From contig MDVS01000015.1 in the NCBI GenBank assembly GCA_001940645.1, positions 9,340-73,339 on the forward strand: a stretch of DNA of 64,000 nt. Reading direction: 5' to 3'. The position numbers were made by a program, and so were the translations under genes. A model generated the notes under the pieces. The model saw nothing but the letters and a program-made list of their open reading frames with translations, was not told the DNA's origin and made no database searches. The stretch is from Candidatus Heimdallarchaeota archaeon LC_3 (GTDB lineage: Archaea; Asgardarchaeota; Heimdallarchaeia; Hodarchaeales; LC-3). This document shows, one piece after another, positions 35,059 through 45,173 of this stretch (within the stretch, counting starts at the first letter, position 1; each line of letters begins with the position of its first letter).

Positions 35059-37383
35059 ATGTCTATTACTTTGGAAAAATTCATGTCATATAAAAGAAAG
35101 ACTAATATTAATTTCCTTGAAAGAGAAATAGTTATTACTGGACCAACAGGTTCTGGAAAAACATCCATATTAGATGCAATTACATTTGCTTTATATGGAA
35201 AAACTTCAAGGACAGATTCCCCTGCTAACTTAAAAATTGAAGATATTTGCAGATTAGGTGGTTATGTAAAACTCAATTTCTTATGTGGAGGTAAAAATGT
35301 TTCAATTATCAGGGGAAGAGATCTAAAAGGAAAATCTAGTCTTGAGGTTTTTATAGAAAATAATAGAATTGCTGAGAGAATTCCAGAGTTAACAAAAATT
35401 ATTGAAAAAAAATTGGTAGGTTTAGATTACAAAAGTTTCTCAGCATCCTCTTTTATTCGTCAGGATGAAATGAAATTACTAGGGTCTAAAACTGCACAGC
35501 AAAGAATAAAATTACTTCAAAACTTGTTTCATCTTGACGTATTTGAAAAAGCTATGGATGAAATACAAGAAGAAATAGAACCCCGTAATAGAAAATTAAG
35601 TGAATTTAATGGACAAATGAAAGTTTTACAAGAAGAGATCCAAAAATTACCTGAGTTAGAGAGAAAAATAAAAATATTAAATCAGAAAAAGCAAGATATT
35701 GAAAAGATCTTGAACTCTAAAAAAGAAAAAGAGGAAAAAATGGAGAAATTAATTGAACAAAAGAAAATATTTCTGGAAAACAAAAAAACAATAGGAAAAC
35801 AATTTGAAGAAAATGAAAAAAGATTGAAAGAGATAAATATAAGTTTAACAAAAAGTAAAACCACTCAAAAAGAATTTTTAACATTGAAAAGAGAAGTAGC
35901 CATATTAGAAGAAAATATTAAAGATGAAGAACAACTATTAAAATTGTTTAGTTCTTTAGAAGAGAAATATAATAATAGTAAAAATATTAAGTTAAAAATT
36001 GAAGATACTAATAAAAACAATTTTAGAATTACATCTATTTTACAAAAACAAAAGAAAAATTTATTTACAAATAAAACTAAACAGCAAGACAGGGTACAAA
36101 ATATTGATACCACGATAGATCAAAATCAAGCTTTTCAATTATTAAATCAAGAAGGACGCTTTGAAGAAAGATTGGAAAGAATTTGTAAAGAGAAAAATTG
36201 GTTATCGGAAAAAAAAGATATTTTACAAGAAATCCTTGGTGAAGAAAATTCCACATCCCATGAATTAATTGAAATTCGTAAGAATATAAAAAAAATCAAT
36301 AAGGATTCATTTGTTTTAACTGAAATAAAGAATAATATTAATAAAATATTAGAAGAATTAAAATCAAATAAAGGACAAATACAGGAAGAATCTAAAAGAT
36401 TTGAGGAACAAATAAATTTACTAAATAATGAATTAAATAAGATAAACTTTTCTGAAGACGATAAAAAAATTATGGGCAAAACAAAACAAGATATTGAGAA
36501 AATCAAGGTAATTAAACAAGATTTTAAACAAAAAAAAGAAAAACTCGAAAAACTTTCGAATCAAGAATCTCTTATAATTTCTCTAGAAAAAGATATTGAA
36601 AGATTAACAGAAAAACTAAAAGAGGGAGATGGAGTGAAAAAGGAAATAAATGATATAACAAATGATATTATAAAAAGGGAGAAAGAAGAAAGAGATCTTA
36701 ATAATGAAATTAAAAAACTTGAAGATAATCGATTTAACATAAATGGAGAATTCGTAAGTCTAAATAATAAATTTAATGAAATAAGCAAACAAAAAAATAT
36801 CGCTGATGGTATAAAGAAAGAACAACGGATTCTGAAAAAAGAGTTAGATACATTTAATGTTCTTCGATCGAAAGTTTTTCATCCAAAAGGAATCCCTTTG
36901 TATGCAATTAATAAAATCTTACCGAAAATAAGCCAAACAGCTAGTGAATTTTTAATTGATTTAACTGATAACAGATACACGACAGTAGTCATGGAACCAT
37001 CTCGTGAAGGTGCATCTGAAGGATTTTCTATTCAAATCAATACACCCGATGGATTGAGAGACATTACAGCATTATCAGGAGGAGAAAGGACTCAAGTAAA
37101 TGCAGCAATACGTCTAGCTATTTCTCAAGAGTTAGCTAATATAGGTCAAGCCCAAAAATCATTATCAAGAATTCGGACATTATTTATAGATGAAGGAGAT
37201 TTAGGATCGCTAGACACACGTCACTCACAACAAGCTTTTGTTAGTAACTTACTAAGATTGAAAGAGAAATTTCATAAAGTAATATTAATCACTCATATGA
37301 ATGAAATAGCAGAACAATTTCCTAATAGAATTTATATTGGATTAGATAGTGAAGGATATTCAACAGTTATAACTAATAATTAG
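35059..37383 (+). CDS. rad50: Rad50-like SMC-type ATPase without a CxxC zinc hook
   Basis: A 774-residue SMC-family ATPase, the partner of Mre11. Walker A is TGPTGSGKTS (about 27-36), the Q-loop region is FSASSFIRQDEM, the signature is LSGGERTQVNAAIRL, Walker B is LFIDEGDLGSLD and the switch His is in LITHMNEIAEQF. Between residues about 180 and 610 lies a long coiled coil, shorter than in most archaeal Rad50 (about 850-900 residues). The three Cys (ICRL, FLCGG, RICKE) are all isolated, so the CxxC that dimerises canonical Rad50 through zinc is absent. The coiled-coil apex may be near NQAFQLLNQEGRFEERLERI. ATG 35059 is the first standard start; the frame is open for 13 codons upstream. Confidence 0.88.
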   Translation: MSITLEKFMSYKRKTNINFLEREIVITGPTGSGKTSILDAITFALYGKTSRTDSPANLKIEDICRLGGYVKLNFLCGGKNVSIIRGRDLKGKSSLEVFIENNRIAERIPELTKIIEKKLVGLDYKSFSASSFIRQDEMKLLGSKTAQQRIKLLQNLFHLDVFEKAMDEIQEEIEPRNRKLSEFNGQMKVLQEEIQKLPELERKIKILNQKKQDIEKILNSKKEKEEKMEKLIEQKKIFLENKKTIGKQFEENEKRLKEINISLTKSKTTQKEFLTLKREVAILEENIKDEEQLLKLFSSLEEKYNNSKNIKLKIEDTNKNNFRITSILQKQKKNLFTNKTKQQDRVQNIDTTIDQNQAFQLLNQEGRFEERLERICKEKNWLSEKKDILQEILGEENSTSHELIEIRKNIKKINKDSFVLTEIKNNINKILEELKSNKGQIQEESKRFEEQINLLNNELNKINFSEDDKKIMGKTKQDIEKIKVIKQDFKQKKEKLEKLSNQESLIISLEKDIERLTEKLKEGDGVKKEINDITNDIIKREKEERDLNNEIKKLEDNRFNINGEFVSLNNKFNEISKQKNIADGIKKEQRILKKELDTFNVLRSKVFHPKGIPLYAINKILPKISQTASEFLIDLTDNRYTTVVMEPSREGASEGFSIQINTPDGLRDITALSGGERTQVNAAIRLAISQELANIGQAQKSLSRIRTLFIDEGDLGSLDTRHSQQAFVSNLLRLKEKFHKVILITHMNEIAEQFPNRIYIGLDSEGYSTVITNN

Positions 37384-37398
37384 AATAAATATGAATTA

Positions 37399-39471
37399 TT
37401 AGGGTAATTCTTCAATTAACCTTCCATCTTTCATATCAATTATTCTGTTGCAATATTTTAGTAAACTTCTATCATGGGTCACCATAATCACAGTAGTTTC
37501 ATGTTCTTTATTGAATGAACTCAATAAATTCATGATTTCTTCACCAGTTACACTATCTAAATCTCCAGTAGGCTCATCAGCAAATAATATTGAAGGCGTA
37601 TTAATAAGCGACCGAGCAATTGTGACACGTTGCATTTGACCACCACTAAGTTTATTTGGATATTGGCGCTCAAATTGCTCAAGTTGAACTGATTTCAATT
37701 TATTTGATACACGGTTAGATAAATCTTTGGTGTTTCCTCCTACTTCAGCAGGATACGCTACATTTTCTTTATTTGTTAACATAGGTATTAGATTATAGAA
37801 TTGAAAAATAAAACCCATTTTATCTCTACGAAGAGAAGTTAATTGTTTATCATTGAGTGATTGAAGATTCATTCCATCAACATAGACAGCACCCCGATCT
37901 GGATTATCTAATCCTGCCATGATGTTAAGTAATGTGGTTTTACCAGACCCTGATGGTCCGATTACGCCAACAAACTCACCTTTTTTAATTTCAAATGAAA
38001 CTCCACGTAGAGCATAAATAGTTCCACCGCCGGTATGATAGTTTTTGAATATATCTTCTACTTTTAACACGACATCTTTTTCAATTTCACTTTGGGAAGT
38101 AATAACTCCTGTTTCATAACCGATACCACCTACTACAGTCGTATATGATGCAATATCTTCGAACCAGGTAGTTATAAAACGCAGTTTTTCTAATACAAGA
38201 TAAAAACGGGTAATGAATTTGAGGTCTTTCCGGGTTCCTTTTGGAAATTGCTTAAAATTTAATTTGCGAAGATCCTTAGCAACATGAGATAAAGATTCTC
38301 TTAAATGCTCAATCATTTCTAAATAGGATTGAAAAGCTTCTTCTGTAACAAATTCATTTGCTATCAGTTCAAGTTTGGGTAGATTAAGTGCTTGGGCTTC
38401 TTTGATCAACTCTTCTTTGGCCTCACGCATTCGGTCAAATTGACGAACAGTGGACTTTAAAACTTCCTGCATTCCGAGACTCTTTGATAATAGTACTCTG
38501 TAAGCTTCTGCAAAATTCTCATCATGCTTTTCTCCCTTTTGAAAAGTTTCAACAAATTTGGGGGTACAACAATGTTCTTCAAAAGCTTTTGAGAATTTTA
38601 CTGATTGTTGTAGTAATGGAAGCATAACACTGCTATACCGATTTGCAAAGACTAAGAGATTAAGTTCGTCAACTATACCCTCTGCTTCAGCCTCAATTTC
38701 AATTAATTGTTTCTGATTTAGATGGTCTGAAATAATCAGTCGATCTATACCACTCACATTGTCCCAATAGGTTAATCTGGATCCTTTATGGACATGATCT
38801 AAAGTGGACCATGCCCAATCTAAAACTTCATCAACTTCAGCTTTAATTTCTTCTTTAGTTCCACTACTTTTCAAGCTTTTAGCTACATCTACTAAGATTT
38901 TTCTTGAGTTTTTTAATTCGAAATCGTTAGCTATATGGGATTGCAGTTGTTTAAGAAGTTTTCTTTTATATTTCCGGTGAGCCATTTGTATTTTAGTTTC
39001 ATATTTTATTCGCTCTTCCTCTACCTCGAATTTTGATGACAATGGCTGCATTTGAGCTATTATAAAAGTATTTAATTCAGCTACTGTGCCTACAGGGCGA
39101 TCTACCCACCATTGAAAAGTTTTATTTGTTAAAAACGCACCTATTATAAATAGAACCAAAATCACAGGCAAACTATTACCAGTAATCTCAAACCATTGGA
39201 ATTGTTGATCGATATCTCCAGTTATAAAATGAAACCCATAATTTATCCCCGAGCCAATATTAGTTATCACCAAGGCCAATATCAAACCCCCTAATACTGC
39301 AATTATTTTTGTAAAAATATCATATCCTTCTAGATTCATCCAAGAGAGACGGGGTTGCTTCATTATCAATAATAATCGTCGACGAAGAGCATAATTCGCT
39401 CGTCGATGAGGTTTAGATATTAACATTGTTGAAAAAACACTGGTTTGGGGTGATTCTGCTTTAGTTGTCAT
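37399..39471 (-). CDS. Membrane-anchored fusion: helical cytoplasmic domain plus ABC ATPase
   Basis: A 690-residue protein with unusual architecture. Two helices at about residues 54-72 and 99-114 enclose a short loop. Residues 125-450 are charged and helical without recognised motifs (for example IAQMQPLSSKFEVEEERIKY). A complete LolD/MacB-type ATPase follows from about residue 463, with Walker A GPSGSGKT, Q-loop FQFYNLIPMLT, signature LSGGQMQRVTIARSL, Walker B ILFADEPTGDLD and switch VTHDRS. Such ATPases are normally free-standing at about 230 residues. Its start overlaps the end of the upstream ATPase gene by 11 bases, so it is translated with that ATPase and the 1106-residue permease. It probably is a membrane-tethered ATPase subunit or a sensor of the complex. 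Confidence 0.85.
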   Translation of the reverse strand: MTTKAESPQTSVFSTMLISKPHRRANYALRRRLLLIMKQPRLSWMNLEGYDIFTKIIAVLGGLILALVITNIGSGINYGFHFITGDIDQQFQWFEITGNSLPVILVLFIIGAFLTNKTFQWWVDRPVGTVAELNTFIIAQMQPLSSKFEVEEERIKYETKIQMAHRKYKRKLLKQLQSHIANDFELKNSRKILVDVAKSLKSSGTKEEIKAEVDEVLDWAWSTLDHVHKGSRLTYWDNVSGIDRLIISDHLNQKQLIEIEAEAEGIVDELNLLVFANRYSSVMLPLLQQSVKFSKAFEEHCCTPKFVETFQKGEKHDENFAEAYRVLLSKSLGMQEVLKSTVRQFDRMREAKEELIKEAQALNLPKLELIANEFVTEEAFQSYLEMIEHLRESLSHVAKDLRKLNFKQFPKGTRKDLKFITRFYLVLEKLRFITTWFEDIASYTTVVGGIGYETGVITSQSEIEKDVVLKVEDIFKNYHTGGGTIYALRGVSFEIKKGEFVGVIGPSGSGKTTLLNIMAGLDNPDRGAVYVDGMNLQSLNDKQLTSLRRDKMGFIFQFYNLIPMLTNKENVAYPAEVGGNTKDLSNRVSNKLKSVQLEQFERQYPNKLSGGQMQRVTIARSLINTPSILFADEPTGDLDSVTGEEIMNLLSSFNKEHETTVIMVTHDRSLLKYCNRIIDMKDGRLIEELP

Positions 39472-40171
39472 TTATTTTACCTCCTAGGCCATCATCAATG
39501 ACCCGACCATCAGACATACGAATCGTTCGATCACAATGATCTGCTATCCATTGATTATGAGTAACTAAAACAAGCGTTTGTTTGTTTTCTAAATTAATTC
39601 GTCTGAATAATGAAACGATATCAGAAGCGGTTGAGGAATCTAAATCCCCTGTTGGTTCATCACCAAGTAATATAGATGGTTGGGTGACAAGAGAACGAGC
39701 AATCGCAACGCGTTGTTGTTGACCCCCTGATAGTTGTGAGGATGTATGATCAAGATGTCCTCCAAGTCCTAGTTCCCTTAATAATAATTCCGCTTGACGT
39801 TGAGCTCTGCTTTTTGGTATTCGTTGAATAAGTAACGGGACCATGACATTTTGGGTAGCACTCAGAAAATCAAACAAATTAAATAATTGAAAGATAAAAC
39901 CTAAGTTAAAAGCCCGAAACTCACTCATGGCATTATCAGATAGCGTATTAATTTCATTCCCATTGATATACAGTTCTCCAGAAGTAAATTTATCCAATCC
40001 ACCTATCATATTCAAGAGGGTTGATTTACCACAACCTGAAGGTCCCATAATAGCGATCATTTCACCCTTTTTCACCGTTAGACTTAATCCTCTGAGAGCA
40101 TGAACTTCAGTAGAGGTTCCTTCATCATATTTTTTATGTAAATCCTTAATTTCTAAGATATATTCTGCCAT
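39461..40171 (-). CDS. ABC transporter ATPase, LolD/MacB type
   Basis: A 236-residue free-standing ATPase. Walker A is GPSGCGKS, the Q-loop is IFQLFNLFDFLS, the signature is LSGGQQQRVAIARSL, Walker B is ILLGDEPTGDLD and the switch His is in LVTHNQWIA. It sits 12 bp downstream of the permease gene and overlaps the fused ATPase gene by 11 bases. The two ATPases likely pair asymmetrically on the permease. Confidence 0.92.
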   Translation of the reverse strand: MAEYILEIKDLHKKYDEGTSTEVHALRGLSLTVKKGEMIAIMGPSGCGKSTLLNMIGGLDKFTSGELYINGNEINTLSDNAMSEFRAFNLGFIFQLFNLFDFLSATQNVMVPLLIQRIPKSRAQRQAELLLRELGLGGHLDHTSSQLSGGQQQRVAIARSLVTQPSILLGDEPTGDLDSSTASDIVSLFRRINLENKQTLVLVTHNQWIADHCDRTIRMSDGRVIDDGLGGKINDN

Positions 40172-40183
40172 TTTATTTTCTCC

Positions 40184-43100
40184 TTATCCTGTATATCTAA
40201 GGGCTTCTGAGGGTGGAATTTTCGACGCTGATCGCCCTGGGATAATAGCTGCGACGAAAGCAGCTCCTAAAGTTAAAACTGTGTAAAAAAGAATAGAACC
40301 GGGTCCACCTGGAAGTGAAATGCCAAAGATTACCATACCGGGATCAAACCAGGGTATTAGAAATGGCGCATCTACACCAAGCATAAGACGCACTATGCCT
40401 AAACCCAAGACATTTCCGTTAAATATTCCAATCGCTAAGCCGATAACACCCATGACAGATAGTTCCAACATTATTGATATCAACACGTCATTGCTTTTCA
40501 GTCCGATAGAGCGCATCATACCAATTTCCCGTTTACGTTCTTGTACAGACCTTACAGAGACTACTAATAGTCCCAAAACACCTACAATGAAACCAAAGGA
40601 AGTAAATATTTGAAGAAATCCAAACATTCGAAACATACCATCAAATAGAATTTCATATAACTCATAAATTGAGATGGTTACGATCCCATAGAAACCAAAT
40701 ACCTTACGGAATGTATCGAACGTTGATCCATCTTTAGTGACTGTATCCACACCATTAGACCATGCTTCAATATCTTGGGCTAATTTAACATTTTCTTTCG
40801 AGGTTATCTCGACATTATCTTTACCACTCACTAAGAAATGACTGTTCTGGTCTAGCAAACTAATATTTTCAGTAGGATTAAAGACTTTAAGATCACGGGC
40901 TTCAGTCTCACTTATAAATGCACCAAACCCTTGACTTCCACTAGGTCCTGGTTCTATTCCTTGTAAATACCGTGCATCAAATAAAGGATTACCCTCGGAA
41001 TGGGCTGCAATCACGAATTCTTTATATGTTCCATCTTTCAACGACAACCAAACAGAATCCCCGACTTTTTTCAAGTAAGTTATTAATCCAGACGCTTCAG
41101 GATCGATTATTGGAGACACAACAATGAAAGGTTTACTTTTCTGATCGCTTTTATCCGTGACATATTCATTCTTCGCTAAAGCACTCCAAAATCTTTTATT
41201 TTCGTCCAAATTCGAATCTTTATGTCTATCCCCAAACCCAACTCTACCATCAATTTCAAATCCTTCAGAATAATCTGCTGAAAAAGTAAATTTCGTAGTG
41301 TCAATTTTTTCTGTTTCAATTAACAAGTTTAATTTGGGTTTATTATCCAGGAAATCTTGCTCACTTTCCCATAAGCTTTGATTATTAATAGCAAAAAAGT
41401 TTAACCTCCAAGTCTCTGTATCATCAAGATCATCAGTTTCTTCTCCATTAGTTGTCAAAGACACATTATAATCAATGGCATTAGGAAATGCTTGTGCCCA
41501 AGTAATTCCTGGAAATTTACTAGTATCCTTCAATCCATTAAGAAAAATTGTGGTTGTCGTTGAATTAAAAGCCTGTCCAGAAAAAATAAGAATATCAGAA
41601 CCACCTGCTTGAGCTTCTACTTGATTAACAGAACCATAACGCATAGAATAAGCAAAAGATGCCAGAAAGATATTTAATGTAAGAATAACAGCAAAAATTG
41701 AAAAAGTCAAAGTTGATCGGGTCCGTTGTGATGCCATCTGTCGGAAAGAGAGCATCGCTACTGCACTATAGGTTCTGGAAAACAATTTTTCAGCAAAATC
41801 CGCCACTCGATGTAAATTAATCCCAATTAATAAAATTGATCCCGCAATCATTGACAAAATCATACCCAGAAATAGGTTCATTCCGCCCGAGCCAACTCCT
41901 TCTTCGATAATGCCAAAAATAAATAAAGCATTAACAACTGGTAATAGCACTAATAATAAAGCCGCTATGTTTAAGGCTAGATCTTTTGAAACAAAATAAC
42001 TTAATAAGACACTCAATCCTACTAACAGAAAAGTAACTGCAAAAAAGATCGCTTCAGCATTGTCTATATTCTTGTACGCATTAGGGAAATCCCAAGGTTG
42101 CCCATTAAGGCCAGCAAGAGAAACAATGCCTAAAAGTGTGAGAATAGTCCCCACATAAAGTCCCATCATACCAGTCCCCCGTTCAATCGATTCAGCTTTG
42201 TTTTCAACCCCTCTCAATGTTTCAACAATGTGAATTCTAGATGCTCGAATAGAAGGAAGCAGACCAGTTAATAACGCAAGGAAAAAGCCAGTAAAAAATG
42301 CCATAATCATAACATCAGTGTCAATAATAACAGGAATTAGACTACCATCAAATTCAAAAGCGTTACCAAAAGCTAAGATCAATAATTGAGAATAGATCAT
42401 CCCACCTATAATCCCCACGAGCCCTCCAATGATCCCAGTAACCAGAAATTCAGTTAGATTCGCAATAACAATCTGCCGTCTTTGAGTACCAATCGCACGC
42501 TGAATTCCCGTTTGTTGTTGTCGATCTTCAACTGTCATAAATTGGATGTTTACTATTAACAATAAGCCTGCAAAGATAATAATAAACCCAAAAATCATCA
42601 ACATATCACTTAACTGAGCTGAAAGCACTTTGCCAAAATTTTTGATTGTCACTCGTTCTGCACTAATTATTAAAGTCTCTACCCCACCGATACCAAGAAC
42701 GACAGGAAGATCATTAAGAGAATCTTTCATAGCTTCAACTAACTCATCGCCATCGTCTACAGTCTTAATATTGTCAGAAAATTTGAGACTGATTAATGTA
42801 ATCGGGTGAGGAACAGGATATCCTCCCATTACTAATACATTCCCTATTTCTTCCTGAATATTATTGAGATTAGTGTATACTGCTAAATTCCCTCCAGTCG
42901 CGCCTCTCTCTTCATTTTTAATAATACCTTTTACTGTCAACGTTTTTTCAATTGTTATTGGGCCAATAGATAACGAATAATCGAATTGATTACTACGTTC
43001 TTCATCCGAAACGTCTGTTGTTAATAATAAATCGTCAGCTAACGTTTTTCCAACGTAAGCCTCTCCTGCTGCAACACCCGCAACACTTACAGTGTCACCA

Positions 43101-43504
43101 TTGGTAGTAATCAACCTACCAAAAACCGCAGAATCTTCAGTCTGGTTAATCCCAATTAACCAAGTTACAACATTTATCTGCCCCTCATCGGTACTCGTTG
43201 ATATTGGTAAGGAAAAACTTGTAGTGAAGGCAACAACATCATCAACATCAGTAACAAGACGGTTTCCAATAGCATCGGCCCAAGGTTCATCAATAAATCC
43301 GTTTACAGAAGAAACACTCCCATCTCGTTCCCCTAACGAATAGGTGAAAAAAACTCCGAACCCTTCACCTAAACTATTTCGAGTAATTGAAATACCCGCA
43401 ATTAAACTCACCCCTAATGCAATAGCAAATATCGCAAACAAATTCTTCTGTTTTCGTCTCCAAACCGTTTTAAGTCCAAATATAATCGATGTAGGCTTTA
43501 CCAA
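40184..43504 (-). CDS. ABC transporter permease, FtsX/MacB type, 1106 residues
   Basis: A large duplicated FtsX permease. A first helix (about residues 20-42) is followed by a MacB-type periplasmic-core-like domain, an FtsX block of helices (about 290-420), several additional helices (about 445-560), a second N-terminal-type helix after MASQRTRSTLTFSIFAVIL, a second external domain and a final FtsX block ending IPGRSASKIPPSEALRY. The closing PPSEALR motif is typical of the family. It is unrelated in detail to the permeases at 23-29 kb, so this is a separate system. It is the first gene of the minus-strand operon, and a palindromic site lies about 110 bp upstream. Confidence 0.9.
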   Translation of the reverse strand: MVKPTSIIFGLKTVWRRKQKNLFAIFAIALGVSLIAGISITRNSLGEGFGVFFTYSLGERDGSVSSVNGFIDEPWADAIGNRLVTDVDDVVAFTTSFSLPISTSTDEGQINVVTWLIGINQTEDSAVFGRLITTNGDTVSVAGVAAGEAYVGKTLADDLLLTTDVSDEERSNQFDYSLSIGPITIEKTLTVKGIIKNEERGATGGNLAVYTNLNNIQEEIGNVLVMGGYPVPHPITLISLKFSDNIKTVDDGDELVEAMKDSLNDLPVVLGIGGVETLIISAERVTIKNFGKVLSAQLSDMLMIFGFIIIFAGLLLIVNIQFMTVEDRQQQTGIQRAIGTQRRQIVIANLTEFLVTGIIGGLVGIIGGMIYSQLLILAFGNAFEFDGSLIPVIIDTDVMIMAFFTGFFLALLTGLLPSIRASRIHIVETLRGVENKAESIERGTGMMGLYVGTILTLLGIVSLAGLNGQPWDFPNAYKNIDNAEAIFFAVTFLLVGLSVLLSYFVSKDLALNIAALLLVLLPVVNALFIFGIIEEGVGSGGMNLFLGMILSMIAGSILLIGINLHRVADFAEKLFSRTYSAVAMLSFRQMASQRTRSTLTFSIFAVILTLNIFLASFAYSMRYGSVNQVEAQAGGSDILIFSGQAFNSTTTTIFLNGLKDTSKFPGITWAQAFPNAIDYNVSLTTNGEETDDLDDTETWRLNFFAINNQSLWESEQDFLDNKPKLNLLIETEKIDTTKFTFSADYSEGFEIDGRVGFGDRHKDSNLDENKRFWSALAKNEYVTDKSDQKSKPFIVVSPIIDPEASGLITYLKKVGDSVWLSLKDGTYKEFVIAAHSEGNPLFDARYLQGIEPGPSGSQGFGAFISETEARDLKVFNPTENISLLDQNSHFLVSGKDNVEITSKENVKLAQDIEAWSNGVDTVTKDGSTFDTFRKVFGFYGIVTISIYELYEILFDGMFRMFGFLQIFTSFGFIVGVLGLLVVSVRSVQERKREIGMMRSIGLKSNDVLISIMLELSVMGVIGLAIGIFNGNVLGLGIVRLMLGVDAPFLIPWFDPGMVIFGISLPGGPGSILFYTVLTLGAAFVAAIIPGRSASKIPPSEALRYTG

Positions 43505-43611
43505 TATAATAACCTCATAAAAGAAAAATCATTGACATTTTGTCATTTTCAAAGATAAAACAGCGATTGTTTTTACTCCTTCAAAAATCTATTGGGTTGT
43601 ATGGATCAGTA

Positions 43612-43624
43612 TTAGGTTTACCTA
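43612..43624. promoter_or_regulatory. TTAGG-N4-CCTA palindrome between divergent genes
   Basis: TTAGGTTTACCTA contains the TAGG-N4-CCTA core and sits between the divergent permease operon (start 43504) and the YciI-like gene (start 43738). It resembles DtxR/MntR-family metalloregulator boxes and could control either gene. Confidence 0.4.
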
Positions 43625-43737
43625 CTATTTTGTTAAGCCTTCCGCAATACAGGAAACTTTAATTTGAAAACTAGATAACAAACGCGATATCTTATAGGTA
43701 ACCATGAGATTTTAATTTTCACGGTAAAATCCTAAAT

Positions 43738-44058
43738 ATGTCATCCAAACGCGATTTAAACCATTTTTTTGTCATTATTACTCCTTATAGAAAAGATTTT
43801 GTTACTAATCCTAAAGAAGAAGAAAATAAAATTATGAGTGATCATTTTTTATATCTTAAAGAATTAATGAATAAAGGAAAATTATTCTTGGCAGGACCTA
43901 CTCTTAAATTAGACGACCCATTTGGCGTACTAATTTTTGAGGTAGATACAGAAGAGGAAGCAAGGATATTGTTAGAAAATGATCCTAGTTGTAAAGCAGG
44001 AATACAAAAAGTCTCAGATTTGAGACCAATACGATTATCTTTAGTAAAAGAAGATTAA
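43738..44058 (+). CDS. YciI-family protein
   Basis: A 106-residue protein with the dimeric ferredoxin-like fold of the YciI/YCII family. HFFVIITPYRKDF forms the first strand, HFLYLKELMNKGKLFLAGP contains the conserved His-helix-Gly-Pro region, and FGVLIFEVDTEEEARILLEN the following strand and helix. Family members bind small molecules or have hydrolase-like activity; the role here is unknown. It diverges from the permease operon and a TAGG-type palindrome lies upstream. Confidence 0.8.
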   Translation: MSSKRDLNHFFVIITPYRKDFVTNPKEEENKIMSDHFLYLKELMNKGKLFLAGPTLKLDDPFGVLIFEVDTEEEARILLENDPSCKAGIQKVSDLRPIRLSLVKED

Positions 44059-44076
44059 GAATGCATAATGAATCGT

Positions 44077-44634
44077 TTATCTTGATCTTATTTTTTCAAG
44101 TAGCGGAGGGAGATTCCAGGTAACTAATGCTAAAAGCACTCCATACAGTAAATGAGTAAGTAATGAGTTAACACTATTTTGACTTAACCATGTATCCGTA
44201 GATATCAAGTAATCAAGACTAAAAGTACTACTAATTATTTCACTTGAAAATTCAAAAACGATTAATGGCATTAAAATGTGAGCAGCAATTATCCAGAGAA
44301 TCAGAGCCCAAACTAATCCTGAAATTAGGGTCATCATTTGAGAAGATCCTAGTTTAGGAATAAATATTAGTCCGATTCCAAACATTATACCAAAAACTAC
44401 AGCGATGCCAATATGAACAACAAATCCCACTAAAACATCACTTGACGGTAAAAACAATCCAGCAACAGCAGTGTAAAATCCGCTTCCTGGTGTGAGAAGT
44501 AATATTAACAAACTAAACGCAAAACCCCCTCCTATACCACCAAGAACACCACCTAGAAAAATCAATTCAAAAACAGATGGATTAGTTACTTCATATTCGC
44601 TATTCCTTTGTATAGTATTAGACATTCTTTTCAA
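44077..44634 (-). CDS. Small multi-pass membrane protein, unknown function
   Basis: A 185-residue integral membrane protein with about five helices: 22-48, 52-62 (short), 67-92, 100-122 and 158-177. Glycine-rich segments such as LGGVLGGIGGGFAFS line the first helix. I do not recognise the family. ATG 44634 or ATG 44625 could be the start. A TAGG-N4-CCTA palindrome lies about 60 bp upstream, a good position for an operator. Confidence 0.65.
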   Translation of the reverse strand: MKRMSNTIQRNSEYEVTNPSVFELIFLGGVLGGIGGGFAFSLLILLLTPGSGFYTAVAGLFLPSSDVLVGFVVHIGIAVVFGIMFGIGLIFIPKLGSSQMMTLISGLVWALILWIIAAHILMPLIVFEFSSEIISSTFSLDYLISTDTWLSQNSVNSLLTHLLYGVLLALVTWNLPPLLEKIRSR

Positions 44635-45173
44635 CCAACATAAAATTTAATATTCAAACGTTAATTAATTATACAGATTTCTATTAATTTATATGTAGGA
44701 TAGCCTAACTTTAAAAACTGTTTTATCAGGGTAGTTGTCCGACAAATTAATAAAACGATGAATTATTTACTAAAAAATGAATTATTTTCTAGAATAATTA
44801 TAAATTTACTAAGTCATTCCATAAACTAAATTGAAATTTTTTTGATCTTCATATTCTAATTTCTTTTTTCGATCTTTCTAAAAGTGTTAGGAGATTTAGT
44901 AAAAATAATAAGAATTTTTCGTTTTTCTGAATCGTCAATCAAAATTCCTCATTGACTTTTTGATGTATTGTAAATTAATCTAAAATCATTGAGATATTAC
45001 TTTTTTTTATTCTATATTTTTCTTTTAAAAAAGAGTAAGTTGACATGATTTACACAATATTTTCACTCTACGAATGATTTAAATAATCAATTTATTGCAA
45101 TTATCCCTTTTGCATTAACAAAAGTCAGAATACAAAAATAATTTAATATATTAATAATTTGGGTTTAAATATT
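44635..45173. other. Divergent intergenic region with one operator-like site
   Basis: About 540 bp between the small membrane protein gene and the PPOX-family gene. It contains the palindrome at 44695-44709 and is otherwise AT-rich with stops in every frame. No RNA gene is seen. Confidence 0.4.
44695..44709. promoter_or_regulatory. GTAGGATAGCCTAAC, DtxR/MntR-box-like palindrome
   Basis: The core TAGG-ATAG-CCTA is a palindrome and with its flanks closely resembles the centre of DtxR-type boxes (TTAGGTTAGCCTAA). It lies about 60 bp upstream of the minus-strand membrane protein gene. Repression by a metal-dependent regulator is an inference. Confidence 0.42.
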
